This document shows positions 1 to 7,746 of a DNA stretch of 64,000 nt, piece by piece (position 1 is the first letter of the stretch; the number at the start of each line of letters is the position of its first letter). Both the position numbers and the translations under genes were made by a program. The notes under the pieces are model-generated. The model did no database searches. It was not told the origin of the DNA and saw only the letters and a list, made by a program, of their open reading frames with translations. The stretch is from Paraherbaspirillum soli (GTDB taxonomy: Bacteria > Pseudomonadota > Gammaproteobacteria > Burkholderiales > Burkholderiaceae_D): assembly GCF_042654985.1 (NCBI RefSeq), contig NZ_JBHSMT010000013.1:1-64000 (forward strand), given 5' to 3'.

Positions 1-288
1 CGGATATATGGCTGCAATCTTTACCTGTTTGTGATCGTCGATTGAATGCTTGTCAAACTGAGGGCGTCCATATATGACTAGCTGTCGGGCTACCCCCGAC
101 CAGCTTCCACGGAGTAGCGACCGTGTTGAGTAACGACGAACGCATGCAACCGCCCATACTCCGTAGCCCGTTAAAAGGGGTCAGAGTAATTTTCGTCAAA
201 CTGCCGACGAAAAAAAACTCTGACCCCATTTAACTACGTCATCGCTGCATTCTGCCCCCGGTGAGCTACGGCCTACGGTCGCACTCTC
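1..288. other. Intergenic region at window edge
   Basis: I see no convincing gene here. The stretch ends about 60 bases beyond the stop of the transglutaminase-like gene, which reads towards it on the minus strand. The only structure that stands out is the palindromic element listed separately at 177-227. Confidence 0.6.
177..227. repeat. Palindromic REP-like element (GGGGTCAGAGT family)
   Basis: GGGGTCAGAGT at 177-187 is the exact reverse complement of ACTCTGACCCC at 217-227. The inner arms TTTTCGTC and GACGAAAA also pair, giving a long hairpin. Dispersed elements with this outer sequence are common between genes in proteobacteria and are often linked to REP-associated tyrosine transposases. 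No such transposase lies in this window. Confidence 0.75.
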
Positions 289-752
289 CTACAACCTCAC
301 CTGCATCTCCCCACTGACATTAAACCGATGCGCCAACCCAACCGGATTGATCACACTATCCCGGTAAAAACGAAACGCAATGTACTGCTGCACCGGCGCC
401 AGCCAATTCTCCTTTTGTGCATCCAGCAAGCGCCAGGCGCCATCCACATACAGCTCCGCCCAGTTGTGGTATTCCTCCGCGCGCGGCGCAATGTTGCGGT
501 CGGTGACGTAACCGCCCACCATGCGCGCCGGGATGCCGTTGGCACGCGCCAGCGCGACCGCCAGATAGGCGTACTCGGTGCAGTCGCCGCTCCTTTGCAG
601 CAGCGCCCACAGCGCCCACAGGTCGTCCGCGATGTAACCGGCATAGTGCGGCGGAGCGCGCCGGATTGCGCCAACGACGGCGGCGTCAGCATCAAGCAGG
701 CTAACGCCCCGCCGCAGGTTTGCAGCCATCTTCTACGATTAATACCCGTCAC
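289..752 (-). pseudogene. Transglutaminase-like exported protein, apparent frameshift
   Basis: Two frames together make one protein. The frame starting with GTG at 752 encodes a Tat-like signal peptide (NRRRWLQTCGGALACLML, ending near SLAQ). The transglutaminase core is in the frame that is open from 729 to 289: Cys in SGDCTEYAYLAVALA, His in YHNWAELYVDGAW, and Asp in LLDAQ. Moving from the first frame to the second needs a -1 shift, equivalent to one lost base, probably between about 690 and 715 where the gene has a GGCGGGGCG run. The GTG follows directly after the TAA of the preceding gene, so it is the natural start. It is last in the secretion cluster. It could be a true pseudogene, a sequencing error, or less likely a programmed shift. 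Confidence 0.7.
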
Positions 753-1223
753 TTACAAACCGCATCCCAACTGCTTCGGCCCATGCGCTTGCGCGGTCCA
801 GATCGCTTTTTGCAAAGTCAGCTGGCGCGCATAGGCATCCTGGGTGTCGGCATAGATCAACAACGGCGTCGGCTGCGCCGCTTCGCGCCAGCGCTGCAGG
901 GTTTCCGGCGTGGCGCCGGCGGCCGTCACCAGGATCACAGCGGCCAGCGGCGCGCCCTTGCTGCCTTTGCGGCGGCGCTGCTCGATCATGCTCTTGATGG
1001 CGGCCGGGCTCAAACGAACCGATTGCATCGCATCCAGCGGCTTGCCCAGCACGGCTTGCCGGCTCAATAGCCAGGACGGCATGCCGCCGCGCAGTACTTT
1101 GACTTGCTTGATGCCTTTCAAGGCCTCCGGCAGGTCGTTTGCGGATGAGGTTTGGGCTATCAGCACCAGCCAAGCCAGGCAGCCTAACCAGCGGCCGGCT
1201 GCAGAAAACAGGGATTTCGACAT
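753..1223 (-). CDS. Small exported protein with rhodanese-like segment
   Basis: A 156-residue protein with a signal peptide (about residues 1-28, ending TSSAND). The segment VKVLRGGMPSWL resembles the end of a rhodanese domain (V-x-V-L-x-GG-x-x-x-W). What follows has an alternating beta/alpha pattern that could be a second partial domain. No catalytic Cys loop of a rhodanese is visible, so enzymatic activity is unlikely. It lies 2 bases after the stop of the preceding pseudopilin and is immediately followed by the transglutaminase-like gene, so all three are probably cotranscribed. Its function is not recognised. Confidence 0.6.
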   Translation of the reverse strand: MSKSLFSAAGRWLGCLAWLVLIAQTSSANDLPEALKGIKQVKVLRGGMPSWLLSRQAVLGKPLDAMQSVRLSPAAIKSMIEQRRRKGSKGAPLAAVILVTAAGATPETLQRWREAAQPTPLLIYADTQDAYARQLTLQKAIWTAQAHGPKQLGCGL

Positions 1224-1225
1224 AG

Positions 1226-1849
1226 TCAGTTTGTATCCGGTTGGCGTGGCGGCCCGCTCAGGGGGTTATCGGTCAATGGCGTTGCGGCCTGAGGCGGCGC
1301 GCCGATCGAGTTCTTGAGGTCAACCGGCTTCAGCTCTTTGCCTTCAGCACCATTGAGGCCGTTGACATCGGTCCGCAGCAGCAAGTCGGACGGATAAGTA
1401 AACACCCAGTCGCTGTATTTTTCCTTGCCGCGAAACGACATGTCGTCGGCCTCGAAATGATCCTGTTTGATCGGCATTTTGGCCGACAGCGAATGGACGC
1501 CGACGATCCGCCCGGCGACCCGCACCAGGCCCCACTCTGCGCTGCCGGTCATCGGGTCGACGAAGACCTGACGCAAATGCCGCTTCAGGCCGGGGCTGCG
1601 ATTATCGCGCAGCAAATCTTCCAGGCTGGCCGGGTATTCGCGCTTGCCGCCGCTACCGAGTTGGGTCTCATAGTAGCGACCGATCGCGACCCGGAACTGA
1701 CGGCCGATAGCGAGCAATTCGGCCTCCTTGTCGCGGGTCACCGAGGTGGTGTAAATATCGACGCCCACGGTTAAACCGAGTCCCATGATTGCCACCAGAA
1801 GCAGCACCCACAGGTAGGCAAAACCACCATCTGTTTTAAAAGGTTTCAT
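1226..1849 (-). CDS. Atypical pseudopilin lacking Glu at +5
   Basis: A 207-residue protein beginning MKPFKTDGGFAYLWVLL. The short basic leader, the G|F junction and the long hydrophobic helix mark it as a type II secretion/type IV pilin-like subunit. At the fifth mature position, where pseudopilins normally carry Glu, it has Trp (F-A-Y-L-W). Among T2SS pseudopilins, lack of Glu5 is characteristic of the tip subunit GspK, so a tip position is possible. The rest resembles GspG-like minor subunits (EYPASLEDLLRD, VDPMTGSAEWGL) and has a Pro-rich tail. The start is the second ATG of the open frame, overlapping the preceding gene by 14 bases. Confidence 0.75.
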   Translation of the reverse strand: MKPFKTDGGFAYLWVLLLVAIMGLGLTVGVDIYTTSVTRDKEAELLAIGRQFRVAIGRYYETQLGSGGKREYPASLEDLLRDNRSPGLKRHLRQVFVDPMTGSAEWGLVRVAGRIVGVHSLSAKMPIKQDHFEADDMSFRGKEKYSDWVFTYPSDLLLRTDVNGLNGAEGKELKPVDLKNSIGAPPQAATPLTDNPLSGPPRQPDTN

Positions 1850-2240
1850 ACGGCCTGCCGTCATACGCTTGCCCGATGGCGCCGCTTTTGACGTCGGCGA
1901 TGCCTTTGGCTTCGGCCTCGCGCGGCGGGATCAGGATCCAGCTGGCGCTGGATTCGGTGACCGGATCGACCGGCACTGCGCGCAGATATTTTTGCTGGGT
2001 CAGTTCGTCCAGCGTCTCCGGATAATGGCCCTTATCGGCGTAAAACTTGTCCAGCGTGACCCGCAACACTTGCAGGTTTTCTTGCAGCGCCACGTCCTTG
2101 GCCTTGTTCAGCGAACCGAAATAGCGTGGCAAGGCAATCGTCAGCAGCAAGGCGACGATCGCCATCACGACCAGCAGTTCGATCAGGGTAAAGCCGCGGG
2201 TTTTATTGTTGAATTTATCTTGCAAGCGGAACCTCACCAT
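1836..2240 (-). CDS. GspG-like pseudopilin
   Basis: A 134-residue prepilin-like protein. It has a basic leader, then the prepilin peptidase site RG|FTLIELLVVMAIVALLL with Glu at +5, and a soluble domain with YADKGHYPETLDEL and VPVDPVTESSASW. The latter matches the GspG/PulG pattern of a short beta domain after the long helix. It overlaps the upstream pseudopilin gene by 7 bases and the downstream one by 14, consistent with translational coupling. It would be cleaved by a prepilin peptidase, which is not encoded in this window. Confidence 0.88.
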   Translation of the reverse strand: MVRFRLQDKFNNKTRGFTLIELLVVMAIVALLLTIALPRYFGSLNKAKDVALQENLQVLRVTLDKFYADKGHYPETLDELTQQKYLRAVPVDPVTESSASWILIPPREAEAKGIADVKSGAIGQAYDGRPYETF

Positions 2241-2731
2241 TGCTTGTAGGGCACGCCGTTCAGCCCCTGCTTGTCGGATTTGGAGTGGATATCGAACACA
2301 TCGTCGCCTTCGCTGGGATCGTCCGGCGGCGACGCATAACTGCGCAAGCCCCAGGTTTCGGAGGCCTTGACGGCGGCGCCGGCATACATCGGATCGGGCG
2401 GCAAGCTGCGCAGGAAATACAAATTCTGCCGCGACGGACTGCGCTGGTCCGGCACCCCTTCCACCAGTTGCTCCAGGTTTCTGGGATAGCCGGACTCGCC
2501 CACCTTGACGATGATCCGGCCTTGATCGGCGGCCCGTTTGTAGGCGTCCAGCGCGTCGCGGATCTGGATCAGCGCGCGCCGCAGTTCATGCTCTTTGTCG
2601 CGCTGTATGGTCACTTGCGCCATCGGCACCGCCACCAGTACCAGCACGCCCATGATCGCCAGGGTCATCATCAGTTCGATGAAAGTGAAGCCGCGCTGCC
2701 GGCTCGGCAACTCGTGACGACGCACGGTCAC
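2234..2731 (-). CDS. Pseudopilin (GspG/GspH-like)
   Basis: A 165-residue prepilin-like protein with the processing site RG|FTFIELMMTLAIMGVLV around residue 15 and Glu at +5. The globular part includes RDKEHELRRALIQIRDALDAYK and SGYPRNLEQLVEG, again GspG-like, and ends with a Gly/Asp-rich segment containing GDDVFDIHSKSDKQGLNG, where GspG proteins carry a calcium-binding loop. Its ATG overlaps the secretin stop (ATGA at 2728-2731). Together with its two downstream neighbours it forms a run of three pseudopilins, in addition to the gspG at the start of the cluster. Confidence 0.87.
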   Translation of the reverse strand: MTVRRHELPSRQRGFTFIELMMTLAIMGVLVLVAVPMAQVTIQRDKEHELRRALIQIRDALDAYKRAADQGRIIVKVGESGYPRNLEQLVEGVPDQRSPSRQNLYFLRSLPPDPMYAGAAVKASETWGLRSYASPPDDPSEGDDVFDIHSKSDKQGLNGVPYKQW

Positions 2732-5136
2732 GGGACGATCCGCACCAGCTGTTCAAGCGGCAGCGCGATCGGGGTGGCGCTGACCGGTTCCGGCGAGGCC
2801 GACAACAGTTGCAGCTTGGCCGCGGCCGGCGCGGCGGTCGGCTTCAGCGCCTTGAAATTGACCGTCACGATGCCGCCGGCGCCGTTGACGCCGGCATCGG
2901 TGCCGGTCGCGTTTTGGCGGACTGCGGCGATGAATACCTTGCCCTGCGCCGGGTCGATGCGGTGACTGAAGTTGGTGGCGCCGCCGTTTTGCTTGAAGAA
3001 GTCGCCTTCCTGCACGCTGACCACCTGCAGCAACTGCGGATCGAAGCCGATCAACAGCGGCATGCCGCGCAACGCGCCCTGGCTGCTGACCCGCAGCACG
3101 GCGCTGAATTGTTCGCCGACCTTGACCTCGGCAGGAGTCTGCCAGTTCAGGCTCAGCGGGCCGGCATTGACCGCGGCCGGTACAGGATCAGTCGCAGCGG
3201 GTGCGGATGCGGGCGCGGCATTGGCGCCAAGTGCGGCAATCGCGGCTGGCGTTGCTGCTGGTGCAGCTGAGGTTGTAGCTGGCGCCGCCGCTTTTACTGT
3301 TTCAACCGAATTCATGGTCAACGACTCGGCGCCGATATTGGTTTCGGTGCCGGATTCGAACTCGGCCGCCAGCAGGTCCGGACGGCGGATCGAGCGCACC
3401 ACGCGGGGCGTGATCGACAGCAGGATTTCACTGCGCTGGGTATCGTCCTTCTGGCTGCCGAACAAGCGGCCGATCAGCGGCAGCTCGCCCAAGCCCGGCA
3501 CCTTGTTGGCGGTCGAGCGATCCTCGTCGTTGATCAGGCCGGCCAGGATCTGCGTTTCGCCATCCTTCAGACGCAGTATCGTATTGGCGCCGCGGGTCCC
3601 GATCTGGTAGGACAAGGTGCCGGCTTTGCTGGTGATCTCGCGCACGATGCTGGACACTTCCAGGTTGACCTTGATCGCCACTTCCTCATCCAGATAAATG
3701 GTCGGTTCGACTTCCAGCTTGAGGCCGACATCGACATAGTTGACCGACTCCGACACAAAGCCGGTATTGGTCGAGGTGGTCGTGATGACTGGCACCCGGT
3801 CGCCGATCAAGACTTTGGCTTTCTCTTTATTGCGCACGCGGATGCGCGGATTGGCCAGGATATTGCCGTCCTGATCTCCTTTGTTGGCATTGAACACCAT
3901 GCTGCCGACGGTCGCTTGCGTGGTTTGCGGAGTCAAGTGCCGCAAGCCGTCCAGGGTCAGCGGCGCGCCGGCGACCTGCAGCGGCGCCAGGGTCAGCTGA
4001 CTCGGCCATTGGATGCCCAGCTCCAGCATGCGCGAGCGCTTGATTTCCAATACCTCGACTTCCAGCATCACTTCCGGGTCGCTCAGATCTTGCAGCGCGA
4101 CGATTTTTTCCGCCATCCGGATCGCCTCCGGCGTATCGCGCAGGATGATCAGGCCGAGTCGCTCGTCGATCACCATGTCCTTGGTTTTGACAATGGTCTT
4201 GATGGTGTTGGAAACCGCTTTGACATCCGCGTTGGTCAAGTAGAAAGTGCGCACCGCCAGGGTCTGATAATCCTTCAGCTTTTGCGGCGTGCTGGGGTAG
4301 ATCAGGATCGAATTCTCGTTGAGCACCTTTTGCTCCAGCTGGTTGGTGACCAGCAGCAGCCGCACCACATCCGCCATCGAGGTGTTCTTGGCCAGGATCG
4401 ACGCCTTCAAATCCGGACGCAGCTCTTTGTCGAAGAAGAAATTAAGGCCGGAAACCTGGGCAATCACCTCGAAGATGGTGCGCAATGGCGCATCGCGAAA
4501 CTCCAGCGTGATCGGCTTCATATACGCCGCAGCCAGCTTGGCCTCCGGTTTGGAGGCCTTGGCGCGGGCTTCGTCGATCCGCGATTTCAGGTTGAGCGCG
4601 TCTTTTTGATTGGGGTTTTCCGACAGCACCGGACGCAATTTTTCCAGCGCCTCGATCAGGTCGTTGCGGCTGCCCTTCTTGAACAAGGCTTCAGCCTCGA
4701 TCACTACCTGACGATGATGCCGTTCCATCACCAACGCTTCGATCCCTTGGCGCGCCATGTTGTTGTTCTGGTCCAGGTTGAGCGCCTGACGGTAGCTTTT
4801 TTCCGCATCCGACAAACGTCCTTCGCGGCGCGCAGTCTCACCCTGCATGACCAGTTGGTTGATGATCGACGAGCGGCGGCTGGACAGGGCGATCCGGTAT
4901 TCCGCGTTTTTTGGGTCGAGCTTGACCGCCTCTTCCAGTTTGGCCAGGCCCGGTTCGATCTTGCCTTCCGCCAGCAGAGTATTGCCTTCGCGATATTCCC
5001 TGGTGCCGGCGCAACCGGCCAGCATCGCACCCAGTACCAGCACGCCCACCAGACGTTGCCATGGCGCGCCCGGCGTCATGCCGGAGCGGGAGGATGTTTG
5101 CACTCTATTCATAGTCATTCTTTTCAATTCGCTCAA
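2728..5136 (-). CDS. Outer-membrane secretin lipoprotein with TPRs and cohesin-like domain
   Basis: An 802-residue secretin of the GspD/PilQ/MshL superfamily, the outer-membrane gate. In order: a lipoprotein signal with lipobox LAGC near residue 42; TPR-like helices (about 45-190: EGKIEPGLAKLEEAVKLDP, YRQALNLDQNN); a secretin N-terminal domain (about 205-275, ITLEFRDAPLRTIFEVIAQ); N1-like repeats; the secretin core (about 420-600: NPRIRVRNKEKAKVLIGDRV, VPGLGELPLIGRLFG); an Ala/Pro linker; and a C-terminal domain (about 655-800) resembling a cohesin fold (VKVGEQFSAVLRV, GMPLLIGFDPQLLQVVSV). A cohesin module is unusual for classical GspD. The start overlaps the previous stop as ATGA. Confidence 0.93.
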   Translation of the reverse strand: MSELKRMTMNRVQTSSRSGMTPGAPWQRLVGVLVLGAMLAGCAGTREYREGNTLLAEGKIEPGLAKLEEAVKLDPKNAEYRIALSSRRSSIINQLVMQGETARREGRLSDAEKSYRQALNLDQNNNMARQGIEALVMERHHRQVVIEAEALFKKGSRNDLIEALEKLRPVLSENPNQKDALNLKSRIDEARAKASKPEAKLAAAYMKPITLEFRDAPLRTIFEVIAQVSGLNFFFDKELRPDLKASILAKNTSMADVVRLLLVTNQLEQKVLNENSILIYPSTPQKLKDYQTLAVRTFYLTNADVKAVSNTIKTIVKTKDMVIDERLGLIILRDTPEAIRMAEKIVALQDLSDPEVMLEVEVLEIKRSRMLELGIQWPSQLTLAPLQVAGAPLTLDGLRHLTPQTTQATVGSMVFNANKGDQDGNILANPRIRVRNKEKAKVLIGDRVPVITTTSTNTGFVSESVNYVDVGLKLEVEPTIYLDEEVAIKVNLEVSSIVREITSKAGTLSYQIGTRGANTILRLKDGETQILAGLINDEDRSTANKVPGLGELPLIGRLFGSQKDDTQRSEILLSITPRVVRSIRRPDLLAAEFESGTETNIGAESLTMNSVETVKAAAPATTSAAPAATPAAIAALGANAAPASAPAATDPVPAAVNAGPLSLNWQTPAEVKVGEQFSAVLRVSSQGALRGMPLLIGFDPQLLQVVSVQEGDFFKQNGGATNFSHRIDPAQGKVFIAAVRQNATGTDAGVNGAGGIVTVNFKALKPTAAPAAAKLQLLSASPEPVSATPIALPLEQLVRIVP

Positions 5137-5690
5137 TTCGGATTACTTGGCAAAACGCCGACATCCAGCGTCTGCTGCTGATTCAGCGGGGTATACAGCA
5201 AGGTCAGGGTGCCGCCGTTCAGGCTCTGCACCTTGTAATTGCCGGCTATCGTGTCGCCCACGCGGACCACCAGACTCTGCTCGTTAAGCAGCAGGAACAC
5301 CACGTCTTTGCCGTCCTCGACGTAACGGCCCAATACTTTGAAAGGCAAGGCCGGCGCTTGCGGCGCAGGCGGCGTCAGCGGTGCCGCGCTAGGCGGCGGC
5401 GCCACCACTTTCGGCGGCGGCGGCGTCCACTGGGTCGAGGCGAACACGTTGGCGCCGTCGTCCTCGCCCTCTTCCGCATCGCGCGGCCGTATCCGCAACA
5501 CGTCAACGGACTGCGCGACGGACTGCGCTATCTTTGACGACTGCGGCACGGCCACGGCAGTCGCGCTCGCGCCCTTGCGAGTCGCCAGCACCACGCCATC
5601 GTCGGCGGCCGGAGGCGGCGCAAACACTACCGCCAGCAGTGCCGCCAACAGGCTCAGGCCCATGCCGATTCTTCCTTTATCCATTTTCAT
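5133..5690 (-). CDS. PilP/GspC-like periplasmic connector
   Basis: A 185-residue inner-membrane protein. An N-terminal transmembrane helix (GMGLSLLAALLAVVFA) is followed by a Pro/Ala-rich linker and a small beta domain (FKVLGRYVEDGKDVVFLLLN, VRVGDTIAGNYKVQSL). This resembles the HR domain of GspC/PilP that connects the inner-membrane platform to the secretin. It is shorter than GspC and has no PDZ domain. The start MKMDKGRIGMG at 5690 overlaps the upstream stop by ATGA, so it is preferred over the longer open frame. It lies directly before the secretin gene, as in pil and msh clusters. Confidence 0.8.
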   Translation of the reverse strand: MKMDKGRIGMGLSLLAALLAVVFAPPPAADDGVVLATRKGASATAVAVPQSSKIAQSVAQSVDVLRIRPRDAEEGEDDGANVFASTQWTPPPPKVVAPPPSAAPLTPPAPQAPALPFKVLGRYVEDGKDVVFLLLNEQSLVVRVGDTIAGNYKVQSLNGGTLTLLYTPLNQQQTLDVGVLPSNPN

Positions 5691-6331
5691 CGACGCTCTC
5701 CCGCTGCGGCGTTGGACTGGCTCGCGCCGTTCTCGGCCGGCAAGCGTGTCAGCACCACCCACTGAATCCGCGCCTCGACCACGGTGGCGTCGATCCGCTC
5801 GCGTTTGAACTGCACGCTTTCCAGCGCCAGCGCTTTTTGCGCGTGCAATGCGTTTTGCATGAAGCGATAAATGGCATGCGCATCGCCTTTGACCGGCATG
5901 GTCATCCGATAGCGCAGGAATTTCCCCGGCTGGTCGACCTGCGGCCGGTACTCGCCGCGGGTGATGGACAATTGCTCGGCTTCAGCCAGTTTGAGCAGAC
6001 TTTGCACCACCTCGGGAATGTCCTCGTACACCAGCAAAAAGTCTTCGAAGTCCTTGAGCCGGGTACGGCCATCGCTATTGCGGCTCTCGACCAAGGCGGC
6101 TGGCGCCTGCTGCTGCGCATTTTTCATGCGAAGCAGCTGTGCGTGGACGTTGACCAGCGCGCGCACCTGCTGCCGCTTGATCTGCCACGCGCCGACGCCA
6201 AGCAGCGCGCAGCCCAACAGCACCAAACCGAACAGCCCGCAGCGCCGCATGAACCAATTCCTGGCGCGCCGCGCCTCCCATGCCAATTGCTCAGACAGCT
6301 GCGGCAGCCATTGCGTCGCTTGCATTTTCAT
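5687..6331 (-). CDS. PilO/MshJ-like inner-membrane assembly protein
   Basis: A 214-residue protein with one N-terminal transmembrane helix (about residues 32-50, GLFGLVLLGCALLGVGAW), a coiled-coil stretch and a ferredoxin-like periplasmic domain (YEDIPEVVQSLLKLAEAEQL, MTMPVKGDAHAIYRFMQNAL). That topology and order match PilO/MshJ/GspM-type proteins. The ATG at 6331 overlaps the preceding TGA as ATGA, which decides the start. A much longer open frame continues upstream only because it runs antiparallel through another gene's coding bias. Confidence 0.8.
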   Translation of the reverse strand: MKMQATQWLPQLSEQLAWEARRARNWFMRRCGLFGLVLLGCALLGVGAWQIKRQQVRALVNVHAQLLRMKNAQQQAPAALVESRNSDGRTRLKDFEDFLLVYEDIPEVVQSLLKLAEAEQLSITRGEYRPQVDQPGKFLRYRMTMPVKGDAHAIYRFMQNALHAQKALALESVQFKRERIDATVVEARIQWVVLTRLPAENGASQSNAAAGERR

Positions 6332-7746
6332 TCCGCCCATACCGCCTCCACCGTAAACCGATAAGGCCGTTCCGGCGACGCTTCGACGATCTCGTGGCGC
6401 GACAGATATGCGCCGGTAAACGGCTTGCGTTCGGCCACAAACGCGACGTAACGCGCCATGTCGGCGCCGGTGTGCGCTTCCGCCACGATCCTGACGCCGG
6501 CGCTGCCGTCGGTGCTGGATGGAGCGGCCCCCATCACTTCGACGTTCAGCACTGCCGCCGCGATGTCGGCCGGCGGCTGCAATGCGCGCAACAGCGTCGC
6601 AATCGGCAGGTTCAGCTCGCGGATCGCGACGTTCACCGCCTGCACCCGCGTCACTTCTTCCCGGCTCCACGCAACCGGCGCCGGCGGCGGCCGTTGCGCG
6701 GCTTGCGAGGCGGCCAGCTGCTGCCGCACCAGCTTGACCCGGCCATGCATCTGCCAAACCTGGAACAGCAAGCCGCCGCACAGCAATACGGCCATCGCGG
6801 CCACGCCCCATTGCACGGCAGTCATCGCCGGTTTGGCGGCGACGGCGTCGATCGCGAGACGGCAGCGACGCGACAACCAGGCCAGATGCAGACGTGCCGA
6901 CACTGCGCTGGCCGGCAAGCTTATGCAAAGCAGATCGGCGTCGGTCAAAGTTGCCCCCGCCGCTGACAGATTCAACACAGGAATCCGCTTCACTTGCGAG
7001 AAATGCAGGTCGCGCAATCGCATGCGCTGGATATGTTCACGCAATACCTGTTCAGTTCTTGCGGCATCCGCGCCAAAGTCGGCTTCTGCCCGTACCATCA
7101 CCTCCGACATGCGTGCGCTGCCCTGCGCTGTCAGCAACAGCCCCCGCTCCAGCACCAGCAAGGCATCGGCCTTACTGCGCTGCGGCCGCGGCGCGGCCTC
7201 CCAAGCGGTGACACTGAGCGGCAGCACCGAGGCGAGGACCGCACCGACACCGGTCGCCAGCCTCGCAATCGCCGTCAGCAACACCGATGGATACGCCAGC
7301 ACCAGCCGCGGCGCACCGAAGCGCGCGTCATCCAGCTTCACCGTATCGGCCGTCGTCAGGTCGAAGCCGGCAGCCTCCATCTGGCCGCGCGCAAACGCCT
7401 CGGCCGTGTCGGCGCGCTTCAGCATGCCGCTCCAGGGCAGGCTGGCGGTCGCCAGCCAGATATCGGAAATCAGCACCCTGACTTCACGCACCTTGAGCGA
7501 AGCCGCGGCTGGCTGCGCATCGCGCCAGCGCTTCAATGCCAGCTCGATCTGATCCAGCGCCGCTATCGGCGCAGCGGCATCCTGCGTCAAATCGAGCGGC
7601 GCCCGTTGCACGCTGTCCTTCAGCCAGTTGCCGCCGGCATGCACGCCCGATTCGATCTCCTGGGCGCCGATGACGATGAATAAAGTGCCGCGGTCCTTGC
7701 CTTGTCTTGCCTTGCCAATTCGCTTGATTCGTTTACCCAGCAACAC
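6328..7746 (-). CDS. PilM/PilN-like (MshI/GspL-type) assembly protein
   Basis: A 472-residue protein. The first about 300 residues look like a soluble actin-like PilM/GspL cytoplasmic domain. One transmembrane helix near residues 310-330 (AVQWGVAAMAVLLCGGLLF) follows, then a PilN-like periplasmic part with a coiled coil (VKLVRQQLAASQAAQ) and a small alpha/beta domain. The fusion of PilM-like and PilN-like halves in one chain is reminiscent of MshI and GspL. It would link the cytoplasmic ATPase to the inner-membrane PilO/PilP-like proteins encoded next. It overlaps the end of gspE by 14 bases. Confidence 0.75.
   Translation of the reverse strand: MLLGKRIKRIGKARQGKDRGTLFIVIGAQEIESGVHAGGNWLKDSVQRAPLDLTQDAAAPIAALDQIELALKRWRDAQPAAASLKVREVRVLISDIWLATASLPWSGMLKRADTAEAFARGQMEAAGFDLTTADTVKLDDARFGAPRLVLAYPSVLLTAIARLATGVGAVLASVLPLSVTAWEAAPRPQRSKADALLVLERGLLLTAQGSARMSEVMVRAEADFGADAARTEQVLREHIQRMRLRDLHFSQVKRIPVLNLSAAGATLTDADLLCISLPASAVSARLHLAWLSRRCRLAIDAVAAKPAMTAVQWGVAAMAVLLCGGLLFQVWQMHGRVKLVRQQLAASQAAQRPPPAPVAWSREEVTRVQAVNVAIRELNLPIATLLRALQPPADIAAAVLNVEVMGAAPSSTDGSAGVRIVAEAHTGADMARYVAFVAERKPFTGAYLSRHEIVEASPERPYRFTVEAVWAE

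Noticed and set aside
3916..5181. 421-codon open frame on the plus strand opposite the secretin gene
   Set aside because: The secretin on the other strand has clear domains. The plus frame encodes a Gln/Arg/His/Leu-rich chain without motifs, typical of antisense reading in GC-rich genes.
5687..6928. A 413-residue version of the PilO-like protein
   Set aside because: The first about 200 residues are Arg/Gly-rich and overlap the PilM/N-like gene on the same strand in another frame. The ATGA overlap at 6328-6331 marks the true start.
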